From: Limnochordia bacterium | GTDB taxonomy: Bacteria > Bacillota > Limnochordia > Darwinibacteriales > DTU012 | DNA length: 61,198 nucleotides | Reading direction: 5' to 3' | NCBI GenBank assembly: GCA_007116145.1 | Contig: SKJB01000098.1 | Span: forward strand, 1-61,198 | Part shown: piece after piece, positions 34,337-42,933 of the stretch | Position numbering within the stretch: the first letter of the stretch is position 1 | How the letters are laid out: every line of letters starts with the position of its first letter | Notes under the pieces: model-generated | The model's database searches: none | What the model was told of the DNA's origin: nothing | The model's input: the letters and a program-made list of their open reading frames with translations, nothing else | Program-made: the position numbers and the translations under genes

Positions 34337-34927
34337 CTAGAGCAGGTTACGCTGGAGGGTTATTATTACACCCAACGCTTTTGTTACAGACAATGAATAG
34401 GGCTGTAAGCTATGGGGAGCATAGATGTTTTTATCGGCCCCTGCTCGGCCGAGAAAGTAGTAGCGTCCTTGTTTTAGCAATACCCAGCTTCCAGTTCTAA
34501 TTTGCCGGGTCGTATTAACAATGATCTGATCATCTTGTGAAAACCAAGGGTAGTAATCATTTGTACTAATTGTCATTGTAAATAATCCACGGGGATTGGG
34601 GTTGTCGTGAAAGAAATGAAACCAGCGAGCCCCAGTTTCTTTGCTTTTTCCGCACCAATCTCTCCACGGTATCCGTAAGAGAAACATGGATTTATCATTT
34701 TCCTGAATGCTTACCCCTTCCAAATTATCAAAATCTTCTTTTAGAATCAATTCCTTAAATTCTCGTATTCCACTAAAGTTTGACTTACCCAACCAATAAT
34801 ACACTGACTTTCCATCAGCAAACTTCATTTCCTTTGCTAGTTGTCTAACAGTTATATTTGGGTTTGCGCGAATTAGACCAGCCATGTAAGTTAACGTTTC
34901 ATCAAAATGCAAATGAAGTCCCACCAT
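34337..34927 (-). CDS. HTH protein with degenerate LexA/S24-like C-terminal domain
   Basis: A 196-residue protein I do not recognise as a named gene. The first 60 residues look like a helix-turn-helix (ITVRQLAKEMKFADGKSVYY). The last 80 resemble the fold of LexA/S24 peptidases (TNDYYPWFSQDDQIIVN, GSWVLLKQGRYYFLGRA and a final KALGVIITLQRNLL). The usual catalytic Ser and Lys positions are Tyr and Gly here, so self-cleavage is unlikely; this is inference from alignment by eye. It is divergent from the sigma factor gene across a 220-base gap and convergent with rnc, eight bases apart. Confidence 0.6.
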   Translation of the reverse strand: MVGLHLHFDETLTYMAGLIRANPNITVRQLAKEMKFADGKSVYYWLGKSNFSGIREFKELILKEDFDNLEGVSIQENDKSMFLLRIPWRDWCGKSKETGARWFHFFHDNPNPRGLFTMTISTNDYYPWFSQDDQIIVNTTRQIRTGSWVLLKQGRYYFLGRAGADKNIYAPHSLQPYSLSVTKALGVIITLQRNLL

Positions 34928-34978
34928 CTTCCCTGTATGAATGTACTATAGGATTTAGCATCCATACATAGGAAAACC

Positions 34979-35011
34979 TTTGCATCAAACATAGAAAGAA
35001 TCGTATGCAAA
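34979..35011. promoter_or_regulatory. Inverted repeat between the divergent HTH and sigma-factor genes
   Basis: TTTGCAT (34979-34985) and ATGCAAA (35005-35011) form a perfect seven-base inverted repeat with 19 bases between. Its place in the shared control region fits an operator. I see no convincing sigma-A promoter for either gene nearby. Confidence 0.35.
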
Positions 35012-35147
35012 CGGGTAAAGAGGCGAAAATTTCCTTGTTTTATGGGTAAATGTAGAAAGTTTTTGTGTGGTAGGCATATTTTTTCTTCTTGCGAATAAAG
35101 ATGCTACTGTAGTGAACTTGTACTCTTGGGACAAGGGAGGAGACGCA

Positions 35148-35858
35148 ATGAATGATGTTAGAAGAACTGGTGAGGAAAATCAAAAACGCGATATGCATTT
35201 GATTCACTTAGTTCGATCTGGTGATAGTATCGCAAAAGAGAATCTTGTACAAAAATATATTCCTATGGTAAAACATATAATTCGTAACTACTATGCTAGT
35301 TTTCTTGACTTTGAAGATTTGATGCAAGAAGGTTTGATTGGATTCCTAAATGCAATTGACGAGTACAAGCCTGAGCAGTTCAATGTACGATTTAGTTCCT
35401 TTGCGTATATCTGCATCATTCGTAAGGTATATAATGTGATTAAACAAACAACTGGCAATAAGCATAAAGCACTTAACGGTGCTACATCACTGTACGCTTT
35501 TATAAACAGCGAAGAGAATCGCATGGTGCTTGACCTCGTTTCCAATGACTACGTTTCTATGGATCCAGTTAAACTGATTGAAGATAAACAGATAAATCAC
35601 CGATTAGAGGAAGTGTTGCTCAACCATCTATCTATACTTGAGTATTCCGTGATCATCAGGTTGCTTCAGGGCTATTCTAGCGGTGAAATCGAAACGGAGA
35701 TCGGTGTTGGTTCTAAAGTAATTGATAACGCAAGAACGAGGGTTAAGTGCAAATTACGCAGGATTATGCAGGAATATGGGTCCCTTTTAAATCCGAAGGT
35801 TCCAACGGCTGTGAGAAAGCGCAAGGATTTATATCTTGATCTAGAACCGGGAGGGTAA
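35148..35858 (+). CDS. SigH-like RNA polymerase sigma factor (sigma-70 family)
   Basis: A 236-residue sigma factor. Region 2 is clear (LVQKYIPMVKHIIRNYY, FEDLMQEGLIGFLNAIDEYK and FSSFAYICIIRKVYNVIKQ), as is the SigH-type linker KHKALNGATSL, followed by region 4 (EYSVIIRLLQGYSSGEIETEIGVG split by a helix-turn-helix). It resembles Spo0H/SigH most, but sigH normally lies near rlmB and secE, so this is probably a divergent paralogue. ATG 35148 follows AAGGGAGGAG; the longer open frame lacks a ribosome site. Its stop is inside a terminator hairpin. Confidence 0.8.
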   Translation: MNDVRRTGEENQKRDMHLIHLVRSGDSIAKENLVQKYIPMVKHIIRNYYASFLDFEDLMQEGLIGFLNAIDEYKPEQFNVRFSSFAYICIIRKVYNVIKQTTGNKHKALNGATSLYAFINSEENRMVLDLVSNDYVSMDPVKLIEDKQINHRLEEVLLNHLSILEYSVIIRLLQGYSSGEIETEIGVGSKVIDNARTRVKCKLRRIMQEYGSLLNPKVPTAVRKRKDLYLDLEPGG

Positions 35859-35871
35859 ACCTTCCGGTTTC
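35844..35871 (+). terminator. Terminator overlapping the sigma-factor stop codon
   Basis: GAACCGGGAGG (35844-35854) pairs with CCTTCCGGTTTC (35860-35871) with one G-T wobble and a GTAAA loop; the tail is short (TTC). The stop codon lies in the loop region. Confidence 0.6.
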
Positions 35872-35874
35872 TTC

Positions 35875-35903
35875 ATGCAAAATTGGAAGAGTTATGATAC
35901 AAT
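35875..35903 (+). promoter_or_regulatory. Likely promoter of the smc operon
   Basis: TACAAT (35898-35903) with extended TGA and a weak -35 ATGCAA (35875-35880) at 17 bases. The preceding terminator makes a separate promoter for smc necessary. Confidence 0.5.
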
Positions 35904-35957
35904 ATTACCGTTACATTGAAAGTCTCGATCGGTGAATATTTTGTGCGGAGGGCTTCT

Positions 35958-38900
35958 ATGCGATTAAAACGATTAGAGTTAGTAGGATTTAAATCATTTG
36001 CTTCTAGGGTAAAACTTGATTTTAATCAGGGGATTACTGCAATTGTAGGACCAAACGGAAGTGGAAAGAGTAATATCTCCGATGCCGTCCGTTGGGTTCT
36101 GGGAGAGCAAAGTATGAGAAGCCTCAGAGGGGCTAAACTAGAGGATGTGATTTTTGCAGGGGCTGATGGTAAACGCGCTTTGGGAATGGCCGAAGTACAA
36201 CTGACCTTAGACAATGTCGACGGATTTTTACCAGTAGATTATATTGAAGTAACCATTACTCGTCGGGTATACCGATCGGGCGACAGTGAATTTTTTATTA
36301 ATAAGCGCGCCTGCCGATTAAAAGATGTTCATGAACTAGTTACTGACACTGGCCTTGGGCGTGAGGGTTATGCGATTATCGGGCAAGGACAAATTGATGC
36401 GGTTTTAAGTGCAAATTCCCATGATCGACGAGTGCTATTAGAGGAAACGGCAGGCATAGTGAAATATCGAAATCGTAAAGAACAAGCCCAAAAGAAGATT
36501 CAACAAACAGACCTTGACTTAATTCGCGTTACTGATATTTTAAAGGAATTGCAGCATCAACTTGGCCCCTTAGAGATCGAGGCTAAAAAGGCAAGAGTAT
36601 ATCAAAAACTTGCCAATGAATTACGCGACTACGAACTCGATCTCTTTACGCTTTGTTTTCGTGAATTGGATGTAAAACGCACAAATCTTAAGCACCAGCT
36701 AGGGGAAAAAGCGGCCATCAGCGACGAAGTTTCAACAGAATTTCAACAACTAGAATTGAATATTAGTGCGACCCAGCATGCAATTGCTAGTCTAGAACAG
36801 CAAATTGAACAAGGGCAAAACCAACTTATGGAAGTCAATGAACAATTCAATACCGCTATTCATACCATGGAACGAATTCAAGAGCGGAGTGGAAATAATC
36901 AAAAACGTCAAACAGAGCTTCGAGCCAAAAGCGATACACTGCAAACAATGATTACCCAGCTTTTCAATAGCATATCAGAGATCGAACAGATACTAGTACG
37001 AGAAAAGCAAGAGTTACAAACTTCCAAAGTAGATTTTACAACCTTTGAATGCACGCTCGTTGATAATCGGCAAACGTATCATGACAGCCGCACTCGACTA
37101 GATATGCAAAAAACACATTTTCTCGAATTTATGCGCGAACTTGCGGATGCTAGAAATTCTGGCCGTAATTATCAACAAGAAATCGCGGCTTTGACCCAGC
37201 AGAGGCACCGGAATACGGAAGAGAGAGATGAGTTACTATTACAGTTAAAAATGATAGATCAGAAAATAACTGTTACCAAAACTGAACAACGCCTAAAACA
37301 AAATGAATGGGAGCAGTTTAAAGAGAGTATTCACGACCATGAAATACTGATAAGAGACCAAAGAAATTATATGCAAGCAAGTACAAAGGAAGAGCAAGTA
37401 GCACTTAGTCGTTATCAACAGCAGCAATCACGCCTCACTGCCCTCACAGAGTTAGATGAGGACTACGATGGGTATAGTTATAGTGTCCGCAAGCTAATGC
37501 AGGAGAAGGAATCTAACATGCAACTTATTGGGACTGTTGCAGACGTGATTAAAGTGCCAAATGGATTGGAGACTGCCTTTGAGATTGCACTCGGACCTGC
37601 TTTGCAGAACGTAATCACGGAAACACATAAAGGCGCTGAACAAGCCATAGAGTGGTTAAAGCACAAGCGGGCTGGACGGGCAACTTTTTTGCCTCTCGAT
37701 ACGATGAAAGGTAGTGGATTTCCAGCTAGTTATAGTCAATTTTGGGAAACTCCCCGTTGTTTAGGGCCTGCAATTGATCTTCTGGTGTTTGATCAGAGAT
37801 TTCGCCCAGCCCTAGCAGCACTCGTGGGACGTGTTGTTGTTGTGGAGGATTTAGCAGCTGCACTAATGATGCAAAAACAATTACCTAGTTTTAGTCGGAT
37901 TGTCACAAAATCAGGTGAACTGATAATGCCTACAGGTGCTCTCACTGGTGGAGCCATTAATGCTAAGAAATCTGGGCTGTTAACACGTAAGACAGAGATT
38001 TCCAAGTTGTCAAAGGAAGTAGAAGCCATACGTGTGACTGTTGATCAAGCGACAGCCACTAAAGATGCAGCGCTTACAGAACTCCAGACAATAGAGGAGA
38101 GAGCAGCTTCGCTTAGACATATGTCTACCCAATGTCAACTTATAGTTTTGGGACTAGAAAAAGATTTACAACAATTACATAATGAGCATGATCGGATCCA
38201 ACGTTCCATCGCTGAGCATAATCATTCCATTGAGCAGATACAAATATCGCAATCAGAGTTAGAGGAAACGATTGGTAAAGCACAGCATAAGGTTGCTCAA
38301 CTTGAAAGAGATGAGATAGGTCAAAGAGATGAGATGACGAAATTAGAAGCGATGATACAGATCTTAGAAGCTCAGATTAACAAGGATAACGAAGAGCTTA
38401 TGCAAAAAAAAGTAAATCTTACTAATTTAACGCGAGGAGTTGAATTAACCAACACCAAACTTACAGCGAACCAGCAACAATTAGCCACAAATAAGGCGGA
38501 AATTGCAGCTTTATTACAAGAGATTCGCTCGCTAGAGGAACAAGATCAGGTTTTGAAAGCAACAGTTGTGGAACAACACCACCAACGTCAAACCCTCGCT
38601 AATCAGAGAGAACAGGCTACCGCATCGTTAGACCAGCTCAAAGTGGAGCGTGCCACTGAGCAAGCAAGGTTAAATGCAGACAATGAGAGATTTAAGAAAT
38701 TACGAAGCGCTATCAGTGCCTTAGACAAACAGACCTATGCCATAGAGTTAGATTTGAATCAAGTAGATATAGAGCGGAACCGACTACTTTCAGATCTTAA
38801 TGAGCGCGCGGTTGTCTTAGAGGACCTGCATGCTCTCACGCCGAAAAAAGAGAAAGATGAGCTCTTGGAGTTAACAAATCGACTGAAACAACAGATTAGA

Positions 38901-39497
38901 GGTTTGGGAACAATAAATCTAGGTTCACTGCAGGAGTATGAAGCCGTTAACGAGCGTAGTTTCTTTCTTCAAACACAAGTGGATGATCTGCGAGAAGCGA
39001 AGGAAGCCCTAGAAGCAGTTATTTGCGAAATGGATATCACATCAAAGCAAAAGCTAAAAAGAACATTTGAGGAATTACGCATTGAGTTTCAACAGATCTT
39101 TCGCCAACTCTTTCAAGGTGGAAAAGCAGATCTCGTTCTCACAGAACCTGATGATCTTTTAGAGACGGGAATTGATATTATTGCACAACCACCTGGTAAA
39201 AAACCGCAGAATTTGCTATTATTATCAGGAGGAGAACGGGCCTTAACAGCCATAGCGTTATTGTTTAGTATTCGTCGAGTTAAACCTACACCCTTTTGTA
39301 TTCTTGATGAAATCGATGCCGCTTTAGACGATGCTAATCTTCATCGTTTTTCACAACTTATGGCTGAATTCTCTGCTTCAACTCAATTTCTAGTGATTAC
39401 TCATCGCCAAGGTACGATGGAGTTTGCGGACAGGCTTTACGGAGTAACTATGAATGATACAGCCACTTCGCAACTCATATCGGTCCAACTTGCATAA
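35958..39497 (+). CDS. smc: Chromosome segregation protein SMC
   Basis: SMC forms the condensin that organises the chromosome with ScpA and ScpB. The 1179-residue protein has the N-terminal Walker A motif VGPNGSGKSNISDAVRW, two long coiled coils (about 170-500 and 670-1010), a hinge between (about 505-665, GLETAFEIALGPALQN to MPTGALTGGAINAKKSG), and the C-terminal signature LLSGGERALTAIALLFSI with Walker B FCILDEIDAALDD. ATG 35958 follows GGAGG at seven bases; an earlier in-frame start is not supported by a ribosome site. Confidence 0.98.
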   Translation: MRLKRLELVGFKSFASRVKLDFNQGITAIVGPNGSGKSNISDAVRWVLGEQSMRSLRGAKLEDVIFAGADGKRALGMAEVQLTLDNVDGFLPVDYIEVTITRRVYRSGDSEFFINKRACRLKDVHELVTDTGLGREGYAIIGQGQIDAVLSANSHDRRVLLEETAGIVKYRNRKEQAQKKIQQTDLDLIRVTDILKELQHQLGPLEIEAKKARVYQKLANELRDYELDLFTLCFRELDVKRTNLKHQLGEKAAISDEVSTEFQQLELNISATQHAIASLEQQIEQGQNQLMEVNEQFNTAIHTMERIQERSGNNQKRQTELRAKSDTLQTMITQLFNSISEIEQILVREKQELQTSKVDFTTFECTLVDNRQTYHDSRTRLDMQKTHFLEFMRELADARNSGRNYQQEIAALTQQRHRNTEERDELLLQLKMIDQKITVTKTEQRLKQNEWEQFKESIHDHEILIRDQRNYMQASTKEEQVALSRYQQQQSRLTALTELDEDYDGYSYSVRKLMQEKESNMQLIGTVADVIKVPNGLETAFEIALGPALQNVITETHKGAEQAIEWLKHKRAGRATFLPLDTMKGSGFPASYSQFWETPRCLGPAIDLLVFDQRFRPALAALVGRVVVVEDLAAALMMQKQLPSFSRIVTKSGELIMPTGALTGGAINAKKSGLLTRKTEISKLSKEVEAIRVTVDQATATKDAALTELQTIEERAASLRHMSTQCQLIVLGLEKDLQQLHNEHDRIQRSIAEHNHSIEQIQISQSELEETIGKAQHKVAQLERDEIGQRDEMTKLEAMIQILEAQINKDNEELMQKKVNLTNLTRGVELTNTKLTANQQQLATNKAEIAALLQEIRSLEEQDQVLKATVVEQHHQRQTLANQREQATASLDQLKVERATEQARLNADNERFKKLRSAISALDKQTYAIELDLNQVDIERNRLLSDLNERAVVLEDLHALTPKKEKDELLELTNRLKQQIRGLGTINLGSLQEYEAVNERSFFLQTQVDDLREAKEALEAVICEMDITSKQKLKRTFEELRIEFQQIFRQLFQGGKADLVLTEPDDLLETGIDIIAQPPGKKPQNLLLLSGGERALTAIALLFSIRRVKPTPFCILDEIDAALDDANLHRFSQLMAEFSASTQFLVITHRQGTMEFADRLYGVTMNDTATSQLISVQLA

Positions 39498-39511
39498 AAG
39501 GAGAGTGTAGT

Positions 39512-40519
39512 ATGGGATGGAAAAATATTTTTTCTCATAGAGAAAAAACAGAAACAGATGTAGAACTACAAACAGAAGAGATTGAGGAAATCGCAGAACC
39601 AATCTCAAAGAGTGGATTGTTTGCGCGGTTAAAACAAGGATTGACAAAAACACGCGAAGGTTTTGTTGGAAAAGTCGAACAATTAGTTCGAGGACGTAAA
39701 ATCGATGATGAACTGTTTGAGGAATTAGAGGAGATCTTAATACAAGCAGATGTAGGTGTGCCTACAACGATGATGTTAACAGAACGGTTAAGGTTAAGAG
39801 TCAGCGAGAGTAAAAGTACAGAAGGAAACCAAATACAAGTTTGGTTGAAGGAAGAAATTGTGCAACTGCTCCAAGCTAACAACGAAACCCTAGTGCTCTC
39901 CGATCAAAAACCTGCTGGAATTATGGTGGTGGGTGTCAATGGAGCTGGTAAGACGACAACGATAGGGAAACTAGCACATCGATTAAGCAATGAGGGGGCT
40001 AAGGTGTTATTAGGAGCAGGAGATACCTTTCGTGCAGCTGCTATTGAGCAGTTGCGCGTATGGGCAGATCGTGTAGGGGTTGATATCATTGCTCATAACT
40101 CTGGATCGGATCCTGCAGCAGTTGCATTTGATACAGTAGCTGCAGCTAGAGCTCGTGATTGTAACGTGTTCATTTTAGATACTGCAGGACGACTGCAGAC
40201 TAAGACTAATCTGATGGCAGAACTTGGTAAGGTCCATCGAGTTGTGATTCGAGAGCTTGGCCGTGAATTAGATGAAGTTTTATTAGTGGTCGATGCGACT
40301 ACGGGACAAAATGCACTGTCTCAAGCTAAATTATTCAGCGAATCAGTTCCTCTTACTGGAATTGTGTTAACCAAACTGGACGGGACTGCTAAAGGTGGGA
40401 TAATTCTAGCACTAGCCCACGAGCTTAAGCTCCCAGTGAAATTGATAGGGGTGGGGGAGACATACACCGATTTGCAGGATTTTGATGCGAAAGAGTTTGC
40501 GCAGGCATTATTTGCTTGA
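39512..40519 (+). CDS. ftsY: Signal recognition particle receptor FtsY
   Basis: FtsY docks ribosome-SRP complexes at the membrane. The 335-residue protein has an acidic N-terminal stretch (about 10-35), an N domain (ARLKQGLTKTREGFVGKVEQ) and the GTPase G domain with GVNGAGKTTTIGKLAH, DTFRAAAIEQLRVW, LDTAGRLQTKTNLM and TKLDGTAKGG. It starts at ATG 39512 behind AAGGAGAG. Its stop overlaps the -35 box of the next promoter. Confidence 0.97.
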   Translation: MGWKNIFSHREKTETDVELQTEEIEEIAEPISKSGLFARLKQGLTKTREGFVGKVEQLVRGRKIDDELFEELEEILIQADVGVPTTMMLTERLRLRVSESKSTEGNQIQVWLKEEIVQLLQANNETLVLSDQKPAGIMVVGVNGAGKTTTIGKLAHRLSNEGAKVLLGAGDTFRAAAIEQLRVWADRVGVDIIAHNSGSDPAAVAFDTVAAARARDCNVFILDTAGRLQTKTNLMAELGKVHRVVIRELGRELDEVLLVVDATTGQNALSQAKLFSESVPLTGIVLTKLDGTAKGGIILALAHELKLPVKLIGVGETYTDLQDFDAKEFAQALFA

Positions 40520-40544
40520 CATTCTTCGCTTAGTTGGTTATAAT
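40516..40544 (+). promoter_or_regulatory. Perfect-consensus sigma-A promoter for ylxM-ffh
   Basis: TTGACA (40516-40521), 17 bases, TATAAT (40539-40544). The -35 box contains the stop codon of ftsY. It allows the SRP and ribosomal genes downstream to be expressed independently of smc-ftsY. Confidence 0.9.
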
Positions 40545-40582
40545 ATCGACTGTAAAGTTAATTTGCTTAACAGAGGTTAGCA

Positions 40583-40945
40583 ATGGATAAAACATTAAAG
40601 ATGAGCTTATTGTTTGATTTCTATGGTCCACTCTTAACGCAGCGTCAACAAACTATTTATCAACTGTATTTTGATGATGACCTCAGCTTGGGTGAAATAG
40701 CTGATCAGCTAAAAATTAGCCGGCAAGCTGTTTTTGATGTGCTTAAACGATCTGGATTATCTTTAGAAGCCTTTGAGAAAAAACTGCAGTTGGTGGCTAA
40801 ACATCAGATTCAACAAGCGTTACTAAATGAGGCCTATGAGCAATTCGTTCAACTTCGGGATTTATTAAACGATAACGACTTCGTTAACCCAGGCTTCTTA
40901 GAGGAAATACAAAACAAAATCAGGCATATTTTGTCAGATAGTTAG
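40583..40945 (+). CDS. ylxM: YlxM-like HTH protein, SRP-associated
   Basis: A 120-residue protein with a sigma-70 region 4-like helix-turn-helix (TIYQLYFDDDLSLGEIADQL, then KISRQAVFDVLKRSG). YlxM is encoded directly before ffh throughout the Bacillota; in streptococci it modulates SRP and FtsY GTPase activity. ATG 40583 follows AGAGGTTAG. The C-terminal half is helical and charged. Confidence 0.94.
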   Translation: MDKTLKMSLLFDFYGPLLTQRQQTIYQLYFDDDLSLGEIADQLKISRQAVFDVLKRSGLSLEAFEKKLQLVAKHQIQQALLNEAYEQFVQLRDLLNDNDFVNPGFLEEIQNKIRHILSDS

Positions 40946-40959
40946 GGGGTTCGTGCAGC

Positions 40960-42300
40960 GTGTCTTTTGGAAATCTTGCCAGTCGCTTACAAGAGACCAT
41001 GAAGAAATTGAAAAGTCGCGGTAAGCTAACAGAGAAGGATGTAGATGTAGCACTGCGAGAAGTACGCTTAGCTCTATTAGAAGCCGATGTACACTATAAG
41101 GTCGTTAAAGACTTTGTTAATACGGTGAAAAGCCGAGCTATTGGTCATGAAGTGCTAAACAGTTTATCACCAGCCCAACAGGTAATTAAAATTGTCGATC
41201 AAGAATTAGCTGCACTTATGGGGGGAACCCAAAGTAAAATTGCTCTCGCATCGAAACCCCCAACAGTCATTATGATGGTAGGTCTTCAGGGTGCGGGTAA
41301 AACCACAACAAGTGGTAAACTTGCACGTTTACTGCATTCCCAGGGACATCGTCCGTTATTAGTAGCGGCTGATGTTTATCGACCTGCGGCTATTAAACAG
41401 TTAATGGTACTAGGGGAACAGATCAATATACCAGTGTTTGAAATGGGTGAGGATGATCCAGTTGTAATTGCTAAAACAGCGTTCCAACATGGAATGTCTC
41501 ACGGAAATGATGTTATCATTTTAGATACGGCAGGCCGCCTACACATTGATACAGAATTAATGGATGAACTGAAAAACATTAGGAAAGAAACCCAACCTCA
41601 TGAAATTTTGCTTGTTGTGGATGCAATGACAGGACAGGATGCAGTGAATGTAGCTCAATCGTTTAACGAGCAATTAGGCCTTGATGGTGCAATTTTAACC
41701 AAGCTCGATGGTGATGCTCGCGGTGGAGCCGCTTTGTCTATTAAATCTGTCACAGGAATACCCATTAAGTATGTTGCTATTAGTGAGAAGATGGATGGGC
41801 TTGAAGTCTTTCATCCCGACCGGATGGCTTCGCGGATTTTGGGCATGGGGGACATGCTTAGCCTTATAGAGAAAGCAGAGGCATCATTTGATCAAAATAA
41901 AGCAAAAGAACTTAGTGATAAACTCCAGAAGGATGGTTTTACTTTAGAGGATTTTCAAGAGCAACTAGAACAAGTTAAGAAAATGGGCCCTCTTAATCAA
42001 TTAGTTGGGATGATGCCTGGTATGGGCAATCTCAAGCAATTGCAGGGAATGGAAGTGGATGAGAGTCATCTTAAACGAATAGAAGCCATCATTCGTTCTA
42101 TGACAGTTGAAGAGAGACGCCATCCCGAAATTATAGCGGGCTCACGACGTAAGCGCATTGCACGTGGATCGGGGACACGAGTCCAGGATGTAAATCGCTT
42201 GCTAAAACAGTTTGAACAAACACGCCAGATGATGAAGCAATTCACTTCAATAGATAAAAAGAGTAAAAAAGGCAAAAAATTATTTTCTTTATTTCAGTAA
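40960..42300 (+). CDS. ffh: Signal recognition particle protein Ffh
   Basis: Ffh binds signal sequences and SRP RNA and targets membrane and secreted proteins. The 446-residue protein has the N domain, the GTPase domain (VGLQGAGKTTTSGKLAR, DVYRPAAIKQL, LDTAGRLHIDTELM and TKLDGDARGGAA) and a methionine-rich M domain from about residue 325 (MMPGMGNLKQLQGM; RKRIARGSGTRVQDVNRLLK contacts RNA). The start is GTG 40960 behind AGGGGG. Confidence 0.97.
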   Translation: MSFGNLASRLQETMKKLKSRGKLTEKDVDVALREVRLALLEADVHYKVVKDFVNTVKSRAIGHEVLNSLSPAQQVIKIVDQELAALMGGTQSKIALASKPPTVIMMVGLQGAGKTTTSGKLARLLHSQGHRPLLVAADVYRPAAIKQLMVLGEQINIPVFEMGEDDPVVIAKTAFQHGMSHGNDVIILDTAGRLHIDTELMDELKNIRKETQPHEILLVVDAMTGQDAVNVAQSFNEQLGLDGAILTKLDGDARGGAALSIKSVTGIPIKYVAISEKMDGLEVFHPDRMASRILGMGDMLSLIEKAEASFDQNKAKELSDKLQKDGFTLEDFQEQLEQVKKMGPLNQLVGMMPGMGNLKQLQGMEVDESHLKRIEAIIRSMTVEERRHPEIIAGSRRKRIARGSGTRVQDVNRLLKQFEQTRQMMKQFTSIDKKSKKGKKLFSLFQ

Positions 42301-42363
42301 TCCTCCAAGCTAGTTCTTCGGGGTGGTTATAGATTAATATTCGTAGCTAGGAGGTGACATTAT

Positions 42364-42636
42364 ATGGCAGTACGAATTCGTTTAAAAAGAATGGGTGCAA
42401 AAAAACGTCCTTTCTATCGTTTAGTTGTAGCTGACTCCAGATCAGCACGAGATGGACGTTTTATTGACACAGTAGGATCGTATGATCCGCTGACCGAACC
42501 AGCAGTGATCAAAGTTGATGAAGAGAAAGCCTTGGAATGGTTACAAAAAGGTGCACAACCATCAGATACAGCAAGAGCTCTTTTGAAAAAGAGCGGTGTT
42601 ATGGAGAAGTTTGCTACAACTCGTAACGAAGGCTAG
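42364..42636 (+). CDS. rpsP: 30S ribosomal protein S16
   Basis: A 90-residue ribosomal protein beginning [19 protein letters not shown], with the conserved [19 protein letters not shown]. It starts at ATG 42364 behind CTAGGAGGTGA. It is the first gene of the classical rpsP-khpA-rimM-trmD-rplS unit. No terminator separates it from ffh, so cotranscription is likely. Confidence 0.98.
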   Translation: MAVRIRLKRMGAKKRPFYRLVVADSRSARDGRFIDTVGSYDPLTEPAVIKVDEEKALEWLQKGAQPSDTARALLKKSGVMEKFATTRNEG

Positions 42637-42643
42637 AAGTAAA

Positions 42644-42680
42644 CTCGAAAACGTAACATTTCGAGCAGATTCCTAGGAGG
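42644..42680 (+). repeat. Leader element, copy 1, upstream of khpA
   Basis: A 37-base element ending in the khpA ribosome site. It contains a perfect hairpin CTCGAAA (42644-42650) with TTTCGAG (42659-42665) and then CAGATTCCTAGGAGG. A copy with about 32 of 36 bases identical lies before hslV (56985-57019). Confidence 0.7.
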
Positions 42681-42688
42681 CATGTAAT

Positions 42689-42919
42689 ATGAAGGCATTA
42701 GTAGAGTTTATTGCCAAGTCCCTCGTTGATCATCCAGATGAAGTTTCTGTAACAGAAATAGAATCCGACCATGAACTCATATGTCAAATTACAGTTGCTG
42801 AGCAGGATATGGGCCGAATTATCGGAAAACAGGGCCGAATAGCCAAAGCCATCCGAACTGTAACAAAAGCAGCTGCGACAAAAAAGGGTATTAAAGTTCA
42901 AGTTAATATCCTAGAGTAA
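42689..42919 (+). CDS. khpA: KH-domain RNA-binding protein KhpA
   Basis: A 76-residue single-KH-domain protein. The GxxG loop that grips RNA is in DMGRIIGKQGRIAKAIRTV. KhpA works with KhpB/Jag in Gram-positive bacteria and affects cell size and division by an RNA-level mechanism. The gene sits between rpsP and rimM, its standard position. Its ribosome site belongs to a 36-base element repeated upstream of hslV. Confidence 0.95.
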   Translation: MKALVEFIAKSLVDHPDEVSVTEIESDHELICQITVAEQDMGRIIGKQGRIAKAIRTVTKAAATKKGIKVQVNILE

Positions 42920-42933
42920 TGTGAGGCATAACC

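Noticed and set aside
34315-34500. A 61-codon plus-strand frame after rnc.
   Set aside because: No ribosome site; it overlaps the end of rnc and lies opposite the HTH/S24-like gene, which has better coding character.
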